From contig NZ_MDER01000038.1 in assembly GCF_001721045.1 (NCBI RefSeq), positions 124,001 to 188,000 of the forward strand: DNA of 64,000 nucleotides, read 5' to 3'. The notes under the pieces are model-generated. The model made no database searches, was not told where the DNA came from, and worked only from the letters and a program-made list of their open reading frames with translations. Position numbers and translations under genes: made by a program. This document shows, in pieces, positions 47,301 to 58,100 of the stretch (positions are counted from its first letter, which is position 1; every line of letters begins with the position of its first letter). The stretch is from Paenibacillus nuruki (GTDB taxonomy: Bacteria > Bacillota > Bacilli > Paenibacillales > Paenibacillaceae).

Positions 47301-49096
47301 TCACGTTCTTTTAACTGATCGATATATATCGTCTGACCTGTATAGTTACTATTTTCCAGAGCAGATACCAGATAAGATTGGCTTATTAAAAGTGCTGTTC
47401 CACTATCTTGTAACATATAAGCAATGCGTTCTGAAGGGTACGTGGGATCAACAGGTATATAAGCACCACCTGATTTCATGACTGCAAGTGCTGCAATAAT
47501 CATTTGTGCCGAACGTTCAACCAGAATAGCTACTGGATGACCACGACGTACCCCTTGCTGTTGTAATACTTGTGCCAGTTGATTCGCACGTGCATTTAAT
47601 TCGTTATAACTAAGTTCTTCATACTCATCTATAACTGCTATATGATCAGGTGTAAGCAAAGCTTGTTGCTCAAATAAGGCATGAAATGTAGTTGGTACAC
47701 GATCTGTATGTGGACCACTCCAATTTTCAAGAATGATCATAGATTCTTCTTTTGTCATCATATTGATTTCGATAAGAGGTCTTTCAGGTGACTGTATTGC
47801 TTGTGTTAACACTTGTATCAAGTGTCCTTCGATCTGCTTCATTATAGATTCATCATATTTTTGACGATTATAAGATAACAAAATAGTAAATTGTTCTGCA
47901 TCTTCGATTTCAATATTGAAATCATACGGTGTTTGTTCAGATAAATGAGCATTTGTGATATGAAAACCTAGCTTTTCAGCCCATTCATTTTGTTGGACAA
48001 GATCTTGTAATGGATAATTTTCAAATACCATAATATGATCAAGCAGTTGTTGCTTCAATTCACTACGAGATTGAATTTCGGCTAATGAACAATAATCATA
48101 TGTCTGCGCTTCGATCATCAATTGACGAATGTGTCTAAATAATTGTGCAAATGTCTGTTCACTCGACATCTGAATACGCACTGGAATGGTGTTGATAAAT
48201 GAACCTACCATTCGTTCAATCCCTTGAATCTGTGGTGGCCGACCTGAGATCACCGTTCCAAAGACTACATCTTCACGCTGATTATATCTTCCAAGGATAA
48301 CTCCCCAGACCGCTAGAAAAAGATTACTTACTGTAACTCCATAAGATTCACTGGTTTGACGAAGCAAACGACTCAATGAAACACTTAACTGAAAAGAATG
48401 CTCTCCTATTTCATAGGAAGATGTAGGTTTAATTTGAAGATCGCTTTTCCCAGTTAAAGTACTGATAGAAGGAATTGTTGATTGTTGATCATATCCTTGT
48501 AAAAGGTTCTCCCAATAGGACTGAGCTTCTTCTTCATTTTGTTGTTCTAACCATTTGACATATTGACTGTACATAACAGGCTCAGCTAACTGAATAGTAT
48601 GACCATTACGTAGTGCTGCATAAATAGTCAATAATTCTTCTAGAACAATCCCCAGACACCAACCATCCATAATAATATGGTGGAAAGTAAAAAGAATAGT
48701 ATATTGTTCTGTTCCTGTATGAAGTACAGAAATACGTATTAATAAATCTTTAGTTAGATCAAATGGAGTCTGACGATCTTTCTTTATCTGCTCTGCTATA
48801 TCATCTGAAGTGTGCATCCCATCTATATATTGAATAGAAATAGAACGTTCTTTAAAAATAATTTGACGAGGACGTGCCATATTTTTGTGATACAAATTGG
48901 AACGCAACGTTTCATGGCGCTGAATCACGGTTTGCATACTTTGCTCTAACATAGAATGATCCAATTCGCCTGTAATAGATAATTGTACTTGTTCGATATA
49001 AGCGGATGAATCAGGCTCCATCATCGAATGAAATAACATGCCCTCTTGTAGCGGTGTAAGATAAACCATTTTTTCAATTTCAAGACGCTTACTCAT
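41333..49096 (-). CDS. NRPS, two modules: Dab and D-Ser (with epimerase)
   Basis: Synthetase of 2587 residues: C (about 10-450; HHIIMDG at 139-145), A3 (about 460-980), PCP (Ser1014), C (about 1050-1490; DMHHIITDG), A4 (about 1500-2030), PCP (Ser2061) and a complete epimerase (about 2090-2545: HHLVVDGVSW, EGHGRE, SRTVGWFT, FNYLGQFD). The first C has the D-donor form (YLTPLQEGMLFHSM). Hand-read codes: A3 DVGEISSIDK, matching Dab-type codes known from polymyxin-class synthetases and carrying the YGVTE variant of core A5; A4 DVWHFSLVDK (Ser). The product positions are therefore Dab then D-Ser. ATG at 49096 follows GGGAGG by 6 bases. A Dab aminotransferase gene lies at the head of the cluster. 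Confidence 0.93.
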   Translation of the reverse strand: MSKRLEIEKMVYLTPLQEGMLFHSMMEPDSSAYIEQVQLSITGELDHSMLEQSMQTVIQRHETLRSNLYHKNMARPRQIIFKERSISIQYIDGMHTSDDIAEQIKKDRQTPFDLTKDLLIRISVLHTGTEQYTILFTFHHIIMDGWCLGIVLEELLTIYAALRNGHTIQLAEPVMYSQYVKWLEQQNEEEAQSYWENLLQGYDQQSTIPSISTLTGKSDLQIKPTSSYEIGEHSFQLSVSLSRLLRQTSESYGVTVSNLFLAVWGVILGRYNQREDVVFGTVISGRPPQIQGIERMVGSFINTIPVRIQMSSEQTFAQLFRHIRQLMIEAQTYDYCSLAEIQSRSELKQQLLDHIMVFENYPLQDLVQQNEWAEKLGFHITNAHLSEQTPYDFNIEIEDAEQFTILLSYNRQKYDESIMKQIEGHLIQVLTQAIQSPERPLIEINMMTKEESMIILENWSGPHTDRVPTTFHALFEQQALLTPDHIAVIDEYEELSYNELNARANQLAQVLQQQGVRRGHPVAILVERSAQMIIAALAVMKSGGAYIPVDPTYPSERIAYMLQDSGTALLISQSYLVSALENSNYTGQTIYIDQLKERETTAVVENESVDDSDLAYIIYTSGTTGNAKGVMIEHGQYVNTAYGYRDDYRLKEFAVKLLQIASFSFDVFAGDMARTFLNGGTMVICPQDVRIDPSALSQYLVKHQITVFESTPALILPLMKEIYEQHIRLDTMKLLITSSDSCSVQDYRVLLERFGSRMRIMNSYGVTEAAIDSSFYEEDADHLPVSGNVPIGRPLANHSFYIVDQYLRPVPVGVAGELCIGGQSVARGYLNRPELSAEKFITNPFSEKGRLYRTGDLARWLPDGQVDFIGRIDYQVKIRGYRIELGEIESVLLAQSMVEQAIVTDRTDEQGDKYLCAYVTGTIDIQVLRTILLAQLPVYMIPAHFVHLETLPLTPNGKIDRKALPAPTDSPITTSSYAKPRNTTEVEMAQIWEDVLSISRVGIDDSFFELGGHSLKAVMLVGRITKQFGVELPIRHVFAYPTIRQMAPLVRGVEDTGYTEIEVAPIQEYYDVSSAQKRLFIIDQLGDTQQAYNMSAVLELQGKLDQTRLEKAFAAMVERHESLRTSFHFVDGQPVQKIHPQVDFQVSYREDDFADPAQLMESFIRPFSLDQAPLLRVELIEVANDYHILLADMHHIITDGISIEVFVEEFSRLYAQEELPELRIQYKDYAVWQQSMMEETREKQLPYWEQLFDQGKDVPVLNLPTDWNRPVMKNFEGSSLIQELKPELTRELYALCAKSGTTLYMVMLAAYASLLYRYTSQQDLVIGSPIAGRPHPDIEQIIGMFVNTLPIRTHIDPEQTFMQLLEQTKQQTLTAYEHQDIPFEEVVERLNLRRDVSRNPLFDVMFVLQNTGMKQIEVEGLTFRPVDFEMGIAKFDVTLNVEEFTDKLIVSLEYATKLFRIETAQQMLNHYMAILVAIASNPETSIADIPLLQKEEQDQLFLFNHTAAPYAEQDTLYQLWEKQVHKIPDHIALICGDRQITYTELNARANTLAMKLRNQGVEPDAIVGLMVERSLEMVVGILGILKAGGAYLPIDPSHPEERIQFVLEDSQTSWLLRQSHLGESIAFAGTTFILEESEMYDEHMHDLSPMSQSTNLAYVIYTSGSTGRPKGAMIEHHSVINRLQWMQNRYPLGTEDVILQKTPFSFDVSVWELFWWGEVGAKVVLLPPGGEKDPEIILTEIEKHHVTTMHFVPSMLSAFLDVLENSSRIHQIRSLRRVFASGEALPVRLVERFNRLIATHYGAELINLYGPTEATVDVSYYDCPSTNEVVKVPIGKPIDNIQLFIVDAQYHLQPIGVAGELCISGVGLARGYLNRPELTAEKFIENPFVPGQKMYRTGDLARWLPDGNIEYLGRIDHQVKIRGYRIELGEIETHLFRHEVVSEVHVMTRQVSDEGQELCAYIVPDLNQVVDIAELRSFLALYVPEYMIPAHFVFLDHMPVTANGKIDRRALPEPDLNQRHTQAYEAPQTEVQQILANVWQEVLGIRQVGITDNFFEYGGDSIKALQIASRLNRQGLKMEIRDLFRYSDIVSIAPYIEKVERQIFQDEVQGEALLTPIQKRFFKYNLAQHQHYNQAVMLQSTNRIDIDVLNQVFQQVVEHHDALRMVYKQHKDIVSAQHRSIKEEHLYLLDAHDYSQYSQTQAYEQIEQIADRLQHSLNLEQGPLIRAALFQAPEEDQLFIVIHHLVVDGVSWRILLEDLEVGYQQILQKQPIQFPSKSDSYAEWSARLDQYSNEQKAIEELAYWNTWASQKQEPLPQDMPVIDDGYEQDSREEVMTLSKEDTQRLLQQTNHAYNTEINDILLTALGLTFYEWSGRSQIHVSVEGHGRESLFSNIDISRTVGWFTVMYPHILNIDHADDLGYQLKEIKDGLRRVPNQGIGYGILRYLTLEQESLPLEKLRTAQEPAISFNYLGQFDEASNDSSQRLLQSSPLSVGMEIHPEMKRAFTLDINGMVNDGQLKMTFNYNRHQYTPATIAKLAKQYQHYLLKLIDHCTGKQTTEQSPTDFTYNQLSIGQLDQISNMLSGKLK

Positions 49097-49119
49097 GATG
49101 AGCCTCCCTGAATATATAA

Positions 49120-52100
49120 TTAGACATTCTCATAAAATTGTTGGATATCTTCGAAATCTTCCAAATCTATATCTTGTGCACCGACATCAGTGGGTGTTAA
49201 TTCACGCTCTTCTTTATGCATACAGTGATCAATCATAGACCCTAATGAGCGCTCTATATGCTGTAACAGTAATTCTATAGCTGTAGCAGTATAGCGTTCA
49301 GTATTGTAATTCAGCTTAATATTTAGCTGCTCTTCTTCTATATAAGTACTACATACTAAATCGTGAATAGAAGGTACTTGAGCCAAATGATCTAATAATT
49401 CTGCTTCAAAATGTAGATACTCTTTATTCCAAACATCTCTATAATGAAAGCTAACTGGTGTATAGTGTTCAGACAATTCATTTTCCATGTATCGAAGCAT
49501 AGCGTAACTCATTCCCTGATCCGGTACCTGTCTTACTGATTCTTTGACCTGTTTAAGCACAACAGCAAGATCCTCTGATGTCGTATTAAATACAAGTGGA
49601 TACAATGAGTTAAAATGACCGATTGTGCGAGTGGCATCCCATGTCTGCTGTCCTTCTGTAAATAACATTTCACGTCCTGTTATTTTCATATCTATAAGAA
49701 GGGCTTGTTCATTTGGATATATCGCTAACTGTAAAGCTTGACCAAAAGCAGCCAACAAAATTTCAGAGGTATGAGTTCCATAGACATGATGTACATCAGT
49801 CATCAATTGTTTTGTTTTTTCCAGTGAGCACTTGATTGACATTTGATTCATCGGGCGTAAATTCGCTTGTTGTGCAAGCTTTGGAATGTTGTTTTGAATA
49901 TCCGATGGAATCTGGTTCCAGTAGCGAACCTGGTTCTGCCAATTCCCTGTGATGAGTTGATACTCTAACTGCTGATTCCATGTCTGATAAGCGATTGTTT
50001 TATCTACAAATTGAATCGGTTGATCTGCTAAATATTGGCTGTACCCGAGTGCTAAATCTTTCAATAAAATAGACCATGAAGCTTGATCTATCAATAACTC
50101 ATGTAGAGCAATGAATAAATAATCGCTCGTATTAGTATGGAAAATAGCTAACCGAATCAGTGGCCCTGTTCCTGGAATGATCTGCTGACCGATCCGTTTC
50201 TGTTCTTGCTGCATATATTCGTGATCCTGCTCTGGTGATGAAGATAAGGACAATATATCCAAGCTAAATAACGACGGGTCTGGTGTCTGATAGATCCACT
50301 TTCCTTGCATCTGCTTATTCTGATCGTTTACCTTGTCTGTCTTTTCTGAAAACTCATTATTTACAGGTATATATCCCAAACGTAGAGCATCATGATGTTC
50401 TAGCAACTTCTCTATCACTGTTCTTACAGCTTTCTCTTCCCAACGCTCGTTAGCACGCAACCATACAGATTGATAATAAGGAATAGAGATATCTGAATAT
50501 TGATGTAGGAATGCATGCTGTCCAGGTGATAATATCGCTTCACCTGTTACTAGAGATTGATCTACAAGAAGAACACTAGATTGGACAATATTACTTAATC
50601 CACGAATCGATGGATGTTCAAATAACGATTTGATATCAAGTGTATAGTTATGCTCATGTAGCCTTGCAATCACTTGAATCGCTTTGATCGAATCTCCTCC
50701 AAGCATAAAGAAATTATCATGCACTCCCACCAATTCACGTTTCAATATATCTTGCCAAATTTGAGCCATTAGCCATTCTAGATCATTTTCTGGAGCCACA
50801 TATTCAGTATGTGTTGCATACCCCTCTTGAGGTTCAGGTAATGCTTTACGATCGGTTTTGCCATTCGGTGTTAAAGGCATCTGATCGATAAATGTATAAT
50901 GTGAAGGTACCGCATAATAAGGAAGGTGTTGGGCAACATATTGATGTAGATCTGCTCCTGTATATTCTTGTTGTGTATTCTGAATAACATAAGCACAAAT
51001 TACAGGTTCTTCTTGATCATTTGTTTTAATTACCACAACAGCTTCTTGTATGCCTTCCATAGCAGTTAAGCAATTCTCAATCTCGCCTAGTTCAATTCGG
51101 AAACCCTTCACTTTAACCTGATAATCAATACGTCCGATAAATTCGATCTCACCGTTGATTTTCCAGCGTGCTAGATCACCAGTGCGGTACATACGTTGAC
51201 CACTTGTAAATGGATTATCTACAAATTTCTCATCTGTAAGGTCTTCTTGCTTCCAATACCCTCGAGCCAATCCTTCACCTGCAATACATAATTCGCCGGC
51301 AACCCCCAACGGTTGAGTTCTCATTGCAGAATCAACAATATATAATTCTGTATTGGCAATAGGTTGACCAATAGATATCGAAGAAGCTTTTGTTAATTCT
51401 TTAACAGTCGACCAGACTGTTGTCTCGGTAGGACCATACATATTGAATATACGTAATCCTTCAATAGTCTGAAGTTGTTGCAACATTTGGATCGGTAGAG
51501 ATTCTCCACCGATCATCATATCTTTTACATGATGTAGGGCTTGTCTACCCTCTTCATGATTAAGTAGCATTTGGAGACGAGAAGGCGTCATTTGCATCAT
51601 ATCAATACGATAATCGATGATTAACTTAGCGAGCTCCATAGGGTCTGCTTGATGATGACGCTCTCCTATAACTACCTGCATTCCTTCCAATAGCGGTAAT
51701 ATCGTTTCCAGTACAAAAATATCAAAAGACATCGTGGTTAGAGATAAGATCACTTTATCTGGAGTAAAAGGAATCACTTGCTTCATTCCTGTTACAAAAT
51801 TCATAACCGAACGATGTTGCAACATTACACCTTTCGGTTGTCCAGTAGACCCTGAAGTATAGATGACATAAGCAAGATGCTCTGGTTTTACAGAAAGGTT
51901 TACATTCGTTTTATTCATATGATAAGATGCTTGATCTTCAAGATATAATACTGTGCCTGTATAATTCAGTTCTTTTAACAAATGACGGCTCGTCAGTAAA
52001 ATCGAAGCTTCACTATGCTCCAACATATACTCGATCCGACCTATTGGATATTCAGGATCAATCGGAACATAAGCACTACCTGATTTGAGGATAGCTAGCA

Positions 52101-55100
52101 GACCAATTACCATTTCAATCGATCGATCTACCATAATTCCAATCAATTGATCGTAACCTGTTCCATATTGAACCAACGTATGTGCTAATTGATTCGCACG
52201 TTCATTCAATTCGTTATAAGTGATTGATTGTGTATTACAGACTAATGCAATATTGTCAGGCAATGATCTTACCTGTTGTTCCCACTGACTATGGATAGTC
52301 TGATTAGAAGGGAACTGCACTGCTGTATGATTAAAATCATGCAATACCAGTTGCTTTTCTATATCTGTCATTAGATCGATTTCTGCAAGTGGAAGATGGT
52401 TATGGTCAACAGCTAATTGTAAAATGTGAATAAAGTGTCGATGTAATTGTTCAACAGTACTTTGTGCAAATAATGCTGTTGCATATTCCCATGTACAATC
52501 CAATTGTTCTTTCTGTTCCGTCATATACAGCGATAAATCTAGCTTGGCTATCCCCGCATTAAATTCCTCAGGAACAAAAGTGACTTCTCCTGCTCTCAAA
52601 ATATTAGTACCTGTATTTTGCAGACTAAATAGTGTATCAAATACTGGATTACGGCTAAGATCACGTACGCTATCCAGCTGTTCTACCAGTTCTTCAAATG
52701 GGTATTCTTGATGCTCAAAAGCATTTAAAGATACTTGTTTTACCTCTTCTAATAATTGATAGAAATTCTGAGACGGCTGTGGTTGTAATCGCAAAGCTAA
52801 TGTATTTACAAACATTCCGATCACCGCTTCTGTATCCGCATGTCTACGTCCAGCTACAGGAGTACCAATAATCATATCGTTTTGACCACAGTATTTAGAC
52901 AAAAGAATCTCATAAGCTGTCAACAACACCATATACAATGTCGTTCCCGTCTGTTGCGCTAATGTATATAGCTTGTCAGTCAGCACATTATCAATTGTGA
53001 ACGTTAAGGTATGACCCGCAAATTGTTGTGTCTGCGGACGGATATAATCAGTAGGTAAGTTCAGAACAGGCAGATCACCACTTAATGTATTCAGCCAGTA
53101 AGCTTGCTGTGTCTGTAATATTCCTTCTGCTATCTGCTGCTGTTGCCACATCACTACGTCTTTGTAATGAACATGAACTTCAGGTAACCATCTTCCCTGA
53201 TAACTATGAACTAATTCATCCAATAGTATCGCCATTGAAAATCCATCTGCTATTGCATGATGCATATCAACGAGAAGAGCATAATTCTGATCTGACCATG
53301 TTAATAATTGAGCTCGAAATAACGGAGATTGATTCAGTTGAAAAGGCTGCACAAAAGCCTGACGCATTTCTGGCAACTCTTTTTCTTGAATCGATAGAGT
53401 CTCTATTTCAATTGGCAGATATGGATGAACACGCTGAATCACCTGATCCTGATCCCATTCCAATGAGGTTCTAAATGATTCATGGCGAGCAACGACTTGT
53501 TGTAATGCTTTGATAAGACGCTCTGTCTGCAATGGACCTTGAATCATAAGCTGTCCAGAAACATGATAAGCTAGTCCACCATTACCGATTTGCTCCATAA
53601 TATACATTCGCTTCTGTGCAGATGATACGGGATAAAAGGCTTGAGGTTCAACGGATTCAATCGGCAGATAAATAATATGTTCACCGCCCTCAATATACTG
53701 GACAAGTTCACTTATAGTCTGTAGATTGAACATTTCACGAAGCGGAATATGTATAGCAAATTCTTTATTAATGCGTGATAAAATCACGGTAGCTTTCAAA
53801 GAATCTCCTCCTAATTGGAAGAAATTATCTGTTCGCTGTATGTTTTCAATCCCTAATACGTCCTGCCAGATTTGAAGAAGTTTATAAGTCGTATCACTTT
53901 CATTTTCAACAGAAAGAATACCACTTTGTAAAGGTATTGCCGTGATTCCTTGTTGTAATGGATCAGGTAAACATTGCAAATCAGGTTGCCCATCTTCCAA
54001 TACAGGAATAGATAACATAGGAATTAAAATACGTGGTTGCATATAATCAGGCAATTGTTGACTCATCTGTTGACGAATATACTCAAGATCATACGACTGA
54101 TGATGTGTTTGATCCATTTCTAAGTAAGCACAAAGTTGATATGGATCGAATGTGTTACTTAAAGTGATAACAGGAATGACCACACATTTTTGGAACGAAA
54201 ATGTAGTTATCATGTATTTCTCTAACTGCTCTAGATAAACTTGATGACCACGAATCATCTGAACACGATTGGTATCGCCTACATATTGAATGCGTTGGTC
54301 TATGCCCCAATACACAAGTTGACCGGTACGTTGTAACGCAGGTATAGATTGATTACTTTTCGAATCATGAGAATTAGTAAATGTTGAATGCTGTTGTCCA
54401 ACATGCAACTCACCTATCGTTCCAGGCAAAGCGGGTTGACCATATTTGTCTAAGACATAAGGAAATTGTCCCTGATGATCTGCTAATGAAATCCAATATT
54501 CATCAAGCTTGTTCAAAGCAGTTGCAGACAAAAGAGTATGCTTCATCATAGGCACTTCCATATGTGCAACCACTTTTTCCAAAAATGTAACGAAGCCTAT
54601 CGTCCATTCTTCAATGACTTCTTTAGAAAAAAGGTCTGCATTATAATCCATGTCTATAGAAAGTTCTTTACCTATTGGAGTGACATTCAAGAACAATTCA
54701 TATTTACTATAATGAATATCATGAGTTACCAGTTCAGTGACTAATCCTTCAAAATGAAGAGCTGGCAATGCACGGTCCATATTAAAAACAGTATGAATAG
54801 CGGGTAAATGTCCTATACCACGTTCAGCCAAAGATGCAAAACTATACATTTGATATTGTTCTATCTCTTTCATCTTTTGCTTCACTTGATCTGTATATTC
54901 TGCAAAAGACATTTCCTGTGTAACTTCAGTAATAACCGGTAACAGATTTACACAATTTCCAACTAACGCATAAGCTTCCATATGTGCTTGTCCTGCTGTA
55001 GGTACACCTACAGTGACTGTAGATTGTCCTGTTAGACGATGAAGTACATATTTGAAAGCAGTCAATAAAGTAACAAATAAAGTGGTTCCCAATTGAATAC

Positions 55101-58100
55101 TCGTAGTACGCAATTGCTGCGCCAGTTCTTCAGTCAGAGTCACTGTATGTCGACCGCCTTGAACAGAAGGTAAAAGAGTACCTCGATAGATAGATGGAAG
55201 CTCCATCACTGGAAGGCTCTGCTTCAAATACTGATTCCAGTAGGTCACAGCTTCACGACTTTTAGAATGATTTAGCTGTTCTTCTTGCCATAGGACGTAC
55301 TGCTGAAAAGGAATCGATTCAGGCAAGCGAACAGGTTTATTATGTACAAGAGCAGAATAAATCTGTTCCAGTTCCTGAATACACACACCGATCGACCAAC
55401 CATCTGCTATAAGATGATGGAAAGTAAACACAGCAATATACTCATCCTTTTTCATTTGCAAACATTGGATACGGAATAACGGTTCTATCGAAGTCATGGT
55501 GAAAGATAGTTGTTGCTGTTCATTCAACCATGATTTCATTTTTTGTTCTTTGTCGGTCGAATCATACATTGTAAAATCAAATCCAGGAATCAACAATTCC
55601 ATCTGTGGAGCAACCATTTGATTTTCTCCATCATGACTCATGTACGTTCGTAATGCGTCATGACGTTGCATGACTGTATGTACTGCCTCTTTAAAAAGAG
55701 TCATATTCAGTTCTCCATGAAACTGCAAAATCGCAGTTTCATGAAGGGACTGAGCTTCCATTTTACCGGATGAAGAAGCAAACCATAATTGCTTCTGATC
55801 AGCTGTTAAAGGAATGATTTTCTCATTCGCAGAAGAAGGATCGATAGGTTGTGGTATAGATAATTGATCCGGATCATCATCTGGATCAGTCGGCAGATCA
55901 GGTAAAAACCCTCCATCTCGCAACTCTTGTACACTATCCTTGACTGCCTGTACAATACGAGCAATATCTTCTTCGGTATGTGCAGTAGATAAAAAGCAAT
56001 TGCGTCCTTCCCAGATATAAATGCCTTTATTCAACATATGATAATAAAACAGCTCTAGATCTCCTTTTAATACAAAACGGAATAACGATCCAAAGTGAAC
56101 AACTTTCATATGTAATTGTCCATCTTCAAAAAATGTATTCAATTCTGAAGCCAACTGAGCTGTTCTTACATTGAGATTCTCTTGTAATTCAGGTCCTTCT
56201 TCTTCCATACGGTTCAATACAGCCAATGCTGCCGCCATAGCTAATGGATGATGACAGAATGTACCTGCAACAAAAGTACGGCGATGTTCATGAGCAGGAT
56301 AAGATTCATCTCCGAAACTCCAGGTGCCTCCATCGACTCCATCCATATATTTGGTAGTTCCAGCAACGATACCAATCGGCATTCCACCACCAATGACTTT
56401 TCCATAAGTTACTAAATCAGCCTTAATATCGAATATTGCTTGTGCTCCACCTGAATGAATACGGAAACCTGTAATCACTTCATCAAAAATAAAAGCTGTA
56501 TCTGATCGACGAGTCAATTCACGAATCTGTTGTAAAAATGCTTTCGGCTGAAAATCGGGACGACGACTTTGAACAGGTTCAACAAGTACAGCAGCCAAAT
56601 CATGACCATTGGCTTCAATATAATCTAAAGCTTGTTGTGTACCATAATTAAGAACAACAATATCATCGACCATATGTTGCAAAATTCCAGGTGCCAAAGG
56701 AGTAGAATGTTCTTTATTTGCACCTGCACTACCCAGAGCAAGAATGCCATCAAAAGTACCATGATACGAGCCTGCAAAAATAACAACTTTACTGCGTCCA
56801 GTAGCTGCTCTCGCTAAACGTAAAGCTACCATAATAGCTTCAGTACCGGAATTATACAAAGAGATTCGTTCCGTTCCCGTCATCCGTGTGATCGCTTCTG
56901 CCACTTGCCCTGCCATATTAGACATGGGTCCTACACACATACCTTGCTGTAACTCAGCTTCAATCTTTTCACGAATAAATGAAGGATTATGACCGAAAAA
57001 GTTCACTCCGAATCCCATGGTGATATCCACATATTCATTATTATCAAGATCCCACAACTTTGAACCTTCTGCGCGTTGGGATACAATTTGATACACCATT
57101 TCTTTTAACAATGGTCGAAATCCAGCAATATTGCGATTATTGGCATAAACAGAGCGATATTGTTGTGTATATTCTTTTGTACTTGCTGTGCGCTGATTAT
57201 ACTTTTCTATTAATTGTTGGATATGATTAGCTTGACGTACAGGTAACGAATGATCTGCTTGTAATTCTAATGACTTATAAGCAACAAATGGCTTCGTTTC
57301 TGGATGAATGGTTGGTTGCTGGGATGAAATGGTAGTTAGAGATGTCTGTTGCTGATCTACGATAATTGATTCAGTTACAGCTTTTTCTTGAACTACACTT
57401 GATTCTGAACCGATCGTAGCCACAGCTTGTCCATTTAATACTTCTAATTGATAAGACATTAATTGAAGCTGCTGTGCCATGATTCGTTCTACAGATGAGT
57501 AAGAACTATTCACTTCAGATTCCGGAATACTTTGGGTACGATTACTCTGCGAAGTGTAATGTTGAATGTCTGCTGTCACCGTTTGGTTCGCTGAAGACAT
57601 TTCTATTTCCAGACTGACTTCATGATGGGCTGAAGAGGTATTCACAATCACTTCATGCTGAGTCCCCATTAATGTATCGATCGTTTGCTGAGGCAAAATA
57701 TCTGTAATATACGTAGTGAGTATATTAAGATTCGTTAGAGATTCGAAAAATTCACTCATCGGAATATCTAGATTAAACGTATCTTTGATACTATGTCTCA
57801 CTTGAGACAAATTGATAGAATCTAGACCCATTTCCAGAAAGTGAGTATCTGCTTCCAACTCTTCTGCTGTTAACTGAGATACATTACTGATCATCTGCGT
57901 AATCGTTTGTCTGACAACATCTTTCACAGCATTCTTCGACTCCTTCATCATTAGCATCGTAGATTCTTGATGATTCTGTATAGATACAACTTCATGAGAT
58001 GTATTACTGTTTATTTCTTGAGATCGCAATGGTAATGAAACTGCTTGTTGAGGTGCTTCAATCCAGCACCTTTTCTGTTCAAAAGGATACGTTGGTAATG

